Below are positions 57,501-64,000 of a stretch of 64,000 bases of DNA, piece by piece (position 1 is the first letter of the stretch; each line of letters starts with the position of its first letter). Source of the DNA: Melampsora larici-populina 98AG31. Lineage: Eukaryota; Basidiomycota; Pucciniomycetes; Pucciniales; Melampsoraceae. The stretch is taken from the NCBI RefSeq assembly GCF_000204055.1, contig NW_006768773.1:251805-315804 (forward strand), written 5' to 3'. The position numbers and the translations under genes were made by a program. Below the pieces are notes generated by a model that made no database searches, was not told where the DNA came from, and saw only the letters and a program-made list of their open reading frames with translations.

Positions 57501-58458
57501 ACTCAGGCTAAGACCAACCGAGCACCACCTTCTGATCTTCACCGATGGATCACGAATTCCCAAGAAAACAACAGCCGCCGCGGCATGGTGTGCCAACACA
57601 TGCTCGTCGAAATCACTGCACTTAGGACCGGCACGATCACACGGGATCTATCAAGCTGAGTACAAAGGTGTCCAACTGGGGCTGAACATTGCTCTAGAAA
57701 TTGCGACACCTGCCACTCACAAAACCACCATTGTTCTTGACAACCAAGGGGTAGTTAAAGACCTTAACTCCCACTCCTCATCACTTTCATCCCTAGATAA
57801 CCGATTTCAGACCTTCAAGATTTTACGATGTCTACAACAAAGCTTCCCATCCATGAGAATAATCATACGTTGGTGCCCTGGCCATAAGGGTATACCCGGC
57901 AACGAGGCTGCCGACAAGATAGCCAACTCACTCTCAAAGACGTCACTACCTAGCACCTTTACAAACACTCCAAACACGGCAGCCTTTCTATCCGCCATCA
58001 AGGAATGGAAGAATGCACAAACCACGACCTTCACGGAACAGGAAATCAAACGTCTGGGTCACAAGCCTCAGCCCAAAAAACATCTCGATGGCCTCTCGGA
58101 ACTCCTCAAACATGAAGTAGCGACCCTTACACAGCTAAGATCAGGTCATGTCCCGCTCAATTCTTACCTCAACAGATTTAAACAACCAATCGACCCTGTC
58201 TGTGAATGCCAAGAGGGCATAGAGACAGTGGATCACTTTCTTTTTATATGCCAGAAGCACGCACAGCAACGAAATACACTCGAACAAGGGCTTCTCGAAC
58301 ACGCCGTCAACATGAACAAAAGACTCCTCTCAAACACCAAATGTTTCAAACTCATCTCCCAATTCTGCAACTCCACATGGAGGTTTGCAAACCGCTGGGT
58401 CTGGGCAAAAGCCACAGACCAACCCCTTCCACCGAATAGACAACAACCGCCAGAATAA
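54559..58458 (+). CDS. LINE ORF2 (AP endonuclease, reverse transcriptase, RNase H)
   Basis: 1299 codons without interruption. Endonuclease: LQLNCKHS, IISIQEPY (Glu), CTSDSNLHSPLWNP (Asp-x-Asn) and SDHQAIV (catalytic His). Reverse transcriptase: TAVTVMIPKPGK, YRPIALLATLSKFFEKLL, GALFADVKSAFPSV, HGLPQGSPLSPLLYLLYN and the active site LGFIDDVVLLS. RNase H: IFTDGSR, AEYKGVQLGL, VLDNQGVV, and WCPGHKGIPGNEAADKIANS. The C-terminus carries a Cys/His motif (CECQEGIETVDHFLFIC). The order and RNase H domain fit Tad1/I-group fungal LINEs. The start ATG overlaps the ORF1 stop as ATGTTAG, suggesting translation by reinitiation. It looks functional. Confidence 0.93.
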   Translation: MLEQQLKETLKINNSAGILQLNCKHSKYVTHSLFNSDLTSFFSIISIQEPYVNPIDNLPLNQSNWTLVCPSPRSLTEEDRPRACLYIRQDLNPIINPIHSTSRNLAACTVTINGCAILIASVYNPQKTLTGFEAFTEMLQKAPLSTQLLPIICTSDSNLHSPLWNPSHSNLNDKDAEKLIEMLTDWGLNLRSPKGIPTFGVRSANTEGTSIDQVWVNEDFDDSILTCFIDEEDTLNHQSDHQAIVTCFSTAAGDTTVSASQTTAKKNWNKVDRVGLQQDLKTSLPKLRSLLTREDVESFDNELRSAIIKALNDNSPRKAVYGKHKPWWRPEVLEPLRKETTRLRRLAKKHRDNESQQAYKKARNKFNQAIDKAKENSWRQFLSGVDHTNLFQAKRIASGRKPSSLVSTIITEDGKTCLTNDEKAEALFTATCVATAPCRLDDTNNLIFPLRETERPSAEVTKRFSDSITKEALSSIINNSPPKKAPGADGIQNWVWKLIWEQVKTHVTFLFQCSAITGLVPRAWKTAVTVMIPKPGKADYTQASAYRPIALLATLSKFFEKLLTIHLSAYAENLHMIHEGHYGGRPDRSSQEALVHLVSWIKKEWSKGKVVGALFADVKSAFPSVHHPRLLDTLERKGINTQTINIIHDFLYERSTVLTFNGFQSQPFSLDHGLPQGSPLSPLLYLLYNSSLLAVTDNIPNATALGFIDDVVLLSTANDTHQLKSQMQTLSFRQQQWAKNHGAIFDVKKTFWVLFSLQTPNMIPTINFADRKNIEPASFAKWLGIKIDNKLTFKQHRLEIIAKGQQRAGFLAGLSKTGWGIPPKLMRTLITTTIHAATDYGAMAWLPTEPSVFVTEQLTHIDNTCVRAALGALRTTPSVFLRHDLNMTPPKARLQSTVLSFMARSLAKNKTHPFFKLVQQAQHTNPNSHKNPFHHFFQHPLHKEFEEFVVQLPVDPASTLIQPPNYSTVLQEDEARATSDALRLRPTEHHLLIFTDGSRIPKKTTAAAAWCANTCSSKSLHLGPARSHGIYQAEYKGVQLGLNIALEIATPATHKTTIVLDNQGVVKDLNSHSSSLSSLDNRFQTFKILRCLQQSFPSMRIIIRWCPGHKGIPGNEAADKIANSLSKTSLPSTFTNTPNTAAFLSAIKEWKNAQTTTFTEQEIKRLGHKPQPKKHLDGLSELLKHEVATLTQLRSGHVPLNSYLNRFKQPIDPVCECQEGIETVDHFLFICQKHAQQRNTLEQGLLEHAVNMNKRLLSNTKCFKLISQFCNSTWRFANRWVWAKATDQPLPPNRQQPPE

Positions 58459-58859
58459 GATCTCACCCCCTACTTCACCGCCCTAATCTCCTCATTACCA
58501 TATTAAAACTTGTAACCTAGATGAAACAGCCAACAGCAACCCTTTCCCCTGACACAGCCAGAGGGGTTTTACCGGTGCTGGACATATTATAGAGTGTTTG
58601 ATAGCCTGCGGCTACAAAAGCACTTAAAACAATGCAATAAAAAAAAAAAAAAAAAAAATGTAATACTTTGGCTGCTCCGGTGTAGACCCAAATGTACCAA
58701 AATGAGATACCTCCATTTTGCAATGTTCTTTGATTTTCTTGAGGAAGTCCCTAATAAAATAATTGGGCATAGAAGTTGTGAAATTCTCAGTAAATACATA
58801 GAGATTGTTTTGATGAAATCATTATTCTATGCCTGGGCAGGCTAGAGGTGGGCCATTGA

Positions 58860-59760
58860 AAGCTCATTACTATTTGGAATGTACTTTCAAGTTACTTTGC
58901 TCCAATTAAAATTCCACAGTTTATGATAATTTCCAACAGTTGAAGCTGAATAAAATTATTGGAGATTTGGGCTTTGATATTCATCACACTGGTTATCAAC
59001 ACAAGTTATCCCAACCAAATTATGGTGTCATGGGTGGTCACGTAGTACAATTGGATAATTGTTTGGCAACACATACCACAATTAAAATTTTCTCATTTCT
59101 GAAGTTAACCCAGAATTTGAAGTTGAATAATATTTATGGACCTTGTGGCTTTGATATTTGTCACACTTGGTAGTCAGCATAGGGTACTACAGACCCACTC
59201 ATGGTGTAATGGGTGGTCACGTAGTACAATTGGATAATTGTTCGGCAACACATACCACAATTAAAACTTTCTCAGTTTTGAAGTTAACCCAGAAGTTTGA
59301 CTTGGATAATATTTTAGGACCTTGTGGATTTGCTATTTTTCACACTTGGTAGTCAAAATAGGGTATTGCAGACCCACTGATGGTGTAATGAGTGGGCATG
59401 TAGTACAATTTGGTATGTGTTTGGCAACACATACCACAATCAAAACTTTTCCAGTTTTGAAGTTAACCCAGAAGTTAAACTTGGAAAATATTTTTGGACC
59501 TTGGGGATTTTATATTTATCACAGTTTTCAGCCAAATAAAGGTTGTATTGACCACTTATAGCCTATCTAGTTGGTCTGCAGAACAGCAAGTTGCCTTTTT
59601 GGTTGAGCACTTGCAACAAGTAAAACTTTTTCAGTTTTGCTTCAAATCCAAAAGTTGAAATTGAAATATATTTCTGGATATTGGGTAGTTTATATTTACC
59701 CTACTAGGTAGTCAACACACCCTCACATGGACCACTTAGGGCTTATTAGAGAAAATTTAG
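58860..59760. repeat. 179-bp tandem satellite, about five diverged units
   Basis: The phrase GAAGTTAACCCAGAA recurs at about 59104, 59283 and 59462, exactly 179 bp apart, with weaker copies one period left (about 58925) and right (about 59640). Each unit also has GGCAACACATACCACAAT, GGACCTTG and CACTTGGTAGTCA. Units diverge by roughly 10-30% by eye. Short open frames run through single units but reflect the repeat rather than genes. Confidence 0.85.
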
Positions 59761-62473
59761 GGCTGTTTTGGGGAAGACACTCCATAAGGAAAACTTTTTT
59801 GTTTGTTGAGATAAACCAAAAAAAAAAGTACCCTTTTTTTTTTCACTTTAACCCTATTGAAAAAACCAAAAATCTCATGTTTTTTTTTTGGTCACCTGGC
59901 CCAAATTTCCACTACTTCATACCTTATTGGGCATATATGAACAATAAGAATGATACACTATTCATTCTTCAAAACTTCAAAGTATCATTTTACCTCACAA
60001 GTTAAACAGCCTTTTGGTTTTCACACAATCCCTTGATTGTGCTTGTCAATTTGCAGCACAATCAAGGGACAAATGGTTTGCACAGATAAGAGTGCTGACT
60101 ATACAACTTGGGAATTCTTTGAGTATACTAACATAATATATCAGTATTTTATATAATTTCATGGTGAATATAATATATAAAAAACATGAAGTATGAACCC
60201 AATATACAAAAAAGATGAAGTATGAACCAAATTGACCGATGTAAATATTTTCATCATTTAGAAGAACAGGCAAAGAGTCACTTGCCATTCTCAAATCAGG
60301 AGTTTTGCTCCTAATTAATTCCTGATTGGTATCAAGATCATTGTTCTTCCCTGGCATGACCGGTGTGGTGATCTATTTATGATAATAAGCAAAAAAATTA
60401 ATCATCTTTACTTTACCAGTTTATTAGCAAACTTCAATATAGCAGAGAATTCGAGATTCAGGTTTTCAGATCAATTGAAGCTCTTAGAGGCTTATGTATA
60501 CTTATTAGCTCATTATTATGTCATCTTATTTCAGAATTATTATTAAGATCAACATAGTTTACTTAAAAAGTTATTACAAAAAGACAGAAAAAGAAAAGAT
60601 AAGAAAAATTCGAAAATATAGGTGTAAAAGTTGGAAAATGGTTTTTAGCTTATTTATAATTAAGTTATGGGTTTTATAAGGTTAGAATATGAAAGAACAA
60701 CAGTTTATTATACAGTTACAATTTTAATATTCAAGGTTGATAAGGGGAAACAGAGGTTATTAGCAGAAAGGTACTTTTTCGAAGTTGGTAAACAAGGGTT
60801 AGGCGTGTAGTTTACATATTTAATGGTGGTAGTGATGGAATTTAAGGTTGCCAAGAGGATTTTCCGGGATTTTTAAGGTTATAGAAGATGATGTCATATT
60901 ACATGAGCAAGGAAAAGGGAGTAGCAGCTGTGAAAAGTGAAGAAAATAGGTGAAAATCGTCGAAAATGGAGGTTTTCAGCTAATTACATATGTCAAATGA
61001 CGTCAGAATAAGTTGGTAGATGGCTCATTCAACGCAGAAAAATGGATTACATAATGTACAACCTTTGAATCATTAGTAACGGAGGTTTATGTAAAATGTT
61101 ATAAGGGAAATAAGAAATTGGTGTGAATCTCGAATTTACAGTCACAAGACACATGTAACACCAAAAACCTTAACTTCACAACTCAATATCTTACTCATCA
61201 CTCATCAGAAGTAGGTCTTATAGGTTTCAGAAATGATCAGTAACACGTGGGCTACAAGATGCACTTTAGTAATCAAAAATTGGAGCACATCTGAAAAAAA
61301 TTTGTAATCTCAAAAATTGGGTTTCAGCTAGTTTACAAGGAAAAAATCACCTGTATTCATCTTAAGAAGTGCTGTACATTACATCATTGCGTCATTGATC
61401 ACTTTTGGCTGTGAAAATTACATCATACATTAGTAACAAGATCATTACATTGCGTCATTACATGGTTTTTAGGGTTATTTAGGCGGATTTGATTGGTTTT
61501 TGAGGCTGTTGACTGTTGTAAAGATTGTTACATGTGGATATAAGTACTCCTTGATGATTTTGGGATTGTAGCGCCCTTTTCTGCATCTTATACCTTTGTT
61601 GTAGTGTTATAAATCATCATTTATTTACTATATTTGTACTAAGATCACTTAAATCCGCCCCTTCAAAAGCAAGGAGAAATTTATTTACGTGTGTTAAAGA
61701 CTACAAGTCTAATTGGGAATAATACTTACAACAGTATTGCTAGTAATAAACATAGTGTGTGACTTTTTTGCGCTTAAAATCTGGGAATAATACTTAACAA
61801 CAGTATTGCTTTATTTCTCTGGTGCCTTTTATCCTTTTCTCTGTTATCACAAAGTGGTCAGCAAGTGCCCTTGTGCTGGTTTCTTTGAAGAAGGCAGTCT
61901 TTAGGCAACTTCTACTATATTACACGTAGTAGATTATCCCTTCTTAGGTGTTGTAAAGCTCTTGTTGAGCTTTAAATACTACACCGGTGATCTAACATCA
62001 CTGATAATCAAGGAATGGTCTTTTGCTGTGGCCTTGGACATACATGCAACAGCAGGGGTGCTACAAAATGCGTACAGATTCCAAGGATCTTAGAAAAGTT
62101 ATGCAAATGACTATTCTTTTGATTCAAGGGCGCGTTTGTGTATCTCACATGATATTAGACAAGCTAGATACCAGATGGTAGACAAGATGATAGTCTATAC
62201 CCAAATGAATAAATGAAACGATTTCGATCTGTGGTCTTTAGACGATGCTGGCATGAATGATGATCAAAGGACTAATGTCCCTCATCAGAATATTTGATAA
62301 CCCCTCTTTCCCATATTCATATCGTACATTTAAATCTGCTTGTGAACACTCTTTTTATATTTTGATCTATCTTCCATTTCACTTGTAACCTGAAGAGATC
62401 GTTTATTTGCTTCTCAGGTGTTTTTCTTTTTATCATTATTGCCTCGCAATAATTTTTATTCATCATCATCGAC
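59761..62473. other. AT-rich region without recognised genes
   Basis: No coding region is supported. A duplicated GGGAATAATACTTA...CAACAGTATTGCT block occurs at about 61717 and 61781. The segment from about 61513 (TGTTGTAAAG) to about 61850 (TGTTATCA, then CAAAGTGGTCAGC) could be an LTR followed by a primer site, but no second copy is visible. Confidence 0.35.
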
Positions 62474-64000
62474 ATGGGACAGAAGGGTTGTGTGATCAAA
62501 TGTCCTCTGGGTCCGAAGGCTAAGAAACAGAGGACACAAGAGGAACCTGTTGGCTCATCTTCTCAGGCTGTTGCTGTCTTATCTGCGGTGGAAACTCAAT
62601 CAGCACTTGCAAACGCTGACAAACTGAACACGGCTCTGATGGAAAACGACAACTCATCTTCTCAAAACCGGACCCTGTCTAGACCGGCTCATGAAGACTA
62701 TTCGACCTTTGATGCAGAGCTCAATCAGCCGTTTCTCGACATCAATCAATCTGATGGATCTCACTCTCAACCTTCATCTCCAACCAATACTGACGAACCT
62801 AGAACGCCTCAAGTCAATATGACCTTTGGGGAGTATATCAGAGGAGCGTATTAAAAATCCAAGCAGTTGGCCGACCACATTCGGTGGAAGAAAGTGCTGG
62901 GTCCAATGTTTGTTGCTTACATGACCCAGTCGATTAAGACCACTCAGTGGGAAATCTTCAAAAATGGGATGAAGACTTCAATCAAGAGTGCGCTTGTGGG
63001 GCTGGAGATATCACAACACGATCCGTAGACTTGGTTGATATGCTCTGTGAGTATATTTGTTGAATATCTTAGTTGTGATTAATTTGTCAGAGCGAGACCA
63101 TACCAGGCCTAATCTAAACATTTCAATCCTGTAGCTCGTCAAAAGAAAGAGATAGTCTTTTGCAAATGCACATGCAATCAAGTGAGGTTGATCCGGATGG
63201 GCTACATAGGAGGTTCTCCGGTGCACCCAAAGACAGCATCCTCAATTCGGCTAGTTCGACTCCATCACTCAATGTGGAAACAATGTACTGTCCGTATGCA
63301 GGGGTTTTCATTGGCATTAGACGAGTTTCTCGATCCAACGAACCCTCTGATCCTTGTCCCCGGAACTACTCAAGTCAGTTTTTTTACCCACTCTTTTTAC
63401 TCAATTTTTGATATTGATACAGATTGTATTTCAGCCGCGTTTGTGGCGGAAAACACTGTCTGGCGCTATCGATGCCTTCCGAGACATCCTGTTGATGCAG
63501 GAAGAGGTGCTTGAGCTTGCACTAGACCTTTCGGAATTGGAGAAGTTGGCCTTCAACTGTCCCCGATGCTTCGGTACTCTTCTCAAAAACGATGAAAAGG
63601 ATGAGCCTGACTATGTAGTATGCTTTGATGGGAATTTTCAGCATCGAAGACATACAGCAGCCAGCCGCGAGTATGTAGAACGTGAAACCTCCTATCCCTC
63701 ACTATTTAAGCATCCAGTGGAAGTCAATGAGTGGGCACCAGGGGCATCACGTGCAAACAAGGATATTGGTGCACCAGTGAGTTCTTGTCCTGTTGATTTA
63801 CAAACTACAACTTTGACCTTAGCTTTCGAATCTAATTTCGCCATAACTCTGCGTCTGTGTTTGTTAGGACCCATGCACTGCACAGCACACAGCCGCGGCA
63901 GACCACCGAGGAGCTGCAACTTGGAAGGGCTGCGACGAGACTGGCCTCATTGGTATGGCTTGTCGCCACGATCACATTCTACAATTTGTTAATGTGGTTT
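62474..64000 (+). pseudogene. KDZ transposase with CxC1-like cluster, 5' half, damaged
   Basis: ATG at 62474; the gene leaves the window at the right edge. Exon 1 has a polar, Ser/Gln-rich start and FGEYIRGAY, then an in-frame TAA (62852-62854) where a Tyr is expected. Coding resumes LADHIRWKKVLGPMFVAYMT. A one-base shift in an A-run near 62960 is then needed to reach DFNQECACGAGDITTRSVDL. Exon 2 carries the second cysteine group (FCKCTCNQVRLIRMGYIGGS), and exon 3 CPRCFG and YVVCFDGNFQHRRH (probable catalytic Asp). Exon 4 has DPCTAQHTAAADHRGAATWK and GMACRHDHILQFVNVV. This order is that of Kyakuja-Dileera-Zisupton transposases with the CxC1-type zinc cluster, abundant in basidiomycetes. Introns are short with GT-AG ends. 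Confidence 0.8.

Larger units (their letters stand above)
52712..58657 (+). mobile_element. LINE (RNase H-bearing, Tad1/I-like), full length
   Basis: It is flanked by a 14-bp duplication ATGTAATACTTTGG (52698-52711 and 58658-58671) and ends in a poly-A tail (about 58640-58657). It carries ORF1 (gag-like) and ORF2 (endonuclease, RT, RNase H). A complete 5' end with both ORFs indicates a full-length insertion. It lies about 130 bp upstream of the start of the interrupted minus-strand gene. Confidence 0.92.

Noticed and set aside
58940..59561. Three similar short plus-strand frames
   Set aside because: They are translations of consecutive 179-bp satellite units and are not conserved as proteins.
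1..64000. tRNA, rRNA or CRISPR features
   Set aside because: I saw no cloverleaf with conserved tRNA boxes, no rRNA sequence and no spacer-repeat array; the tandem repeats present are satellite-like or duplications.

Overview
The window looks like a repeat-packed chromosomal segment of a basidiomycete, most probably a rust fungus (Pucciniomycotina, Pucciniales). Genes have many short introns with GTRAGT donors. The transposon mix (KDZ, basidiomycete CACTA-like, PIF-Harbinger, hAT, Ty3/gypsy, RNase H-bearing LINE) fits, and two gene families resemble ones I recall as expanded in rusts. That assignment comes from memory of protein families; no search was run.

Layout. 1-5.4 kb is the only ordinary genic part: exon 1 of a signal-peptide protein (minus), a small possible mitochondrial protein (plus), and a roughly 10-exon TDT/SLAC1/Mae1-type anion transporter (minus). 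A Tourist-like MITE (5980-6285) follows. 6345-13919 is a two-gene DNA transposon: a CACTA-like transposase plus a second multi-exon gene of a rust-type family, between CACCAC...GTGGTG ends. 13931-23174 is a hAT element with a perfect 8-bp duplication (CTTGGTAC). It carries a complete PIF-Harbinger element (14155-18666; transposase plus Myb/SANT gene) and a 1.7-kb LTR-like insertion (19033-20730) that splits the hAT transposase. A second hAT (23318-26579; duplication GGAGGTAC) follows.

26.6-35.4 kb is mostly non-coding AT-rich and low-complexity DNA with a CGCAA-rich MITE, a truncated gag-protease gene fused at a breakpoint to the 3' end of an unrelated gene, and a 145-bp tandem duplication. 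35.7-52.6 kb is one minus-strand gene of a rust-type family interrupted by two full-length Ty3/gypsy elements: one in a coding exon (36028-44037, duplication AGAG), one in an intron (44260-50856, duplication AACTC, LTRs identical by eye). A full-length LINE (52712-58657; 14-bp duplication, poly-A tail) sits just upstream. A 179-bp satellite, about 2.5 kb of apparently empty AT-rich DNA and the broken 5' half of a KDZ transposase gene complete the window.

A family of short CACTG-ended MITEs with 3-bp duplications is scattered over the right half. One copy sits at the TATA box of a Ty3 LTR and one cuts the polyprotein of the youngest Ty3 element, so the family was active very recently. Duplications and nesting let much of the insertion order be read directly. 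Most transposase genes carry one or two stops or frameshifts, so nearly every copy is probably dead.
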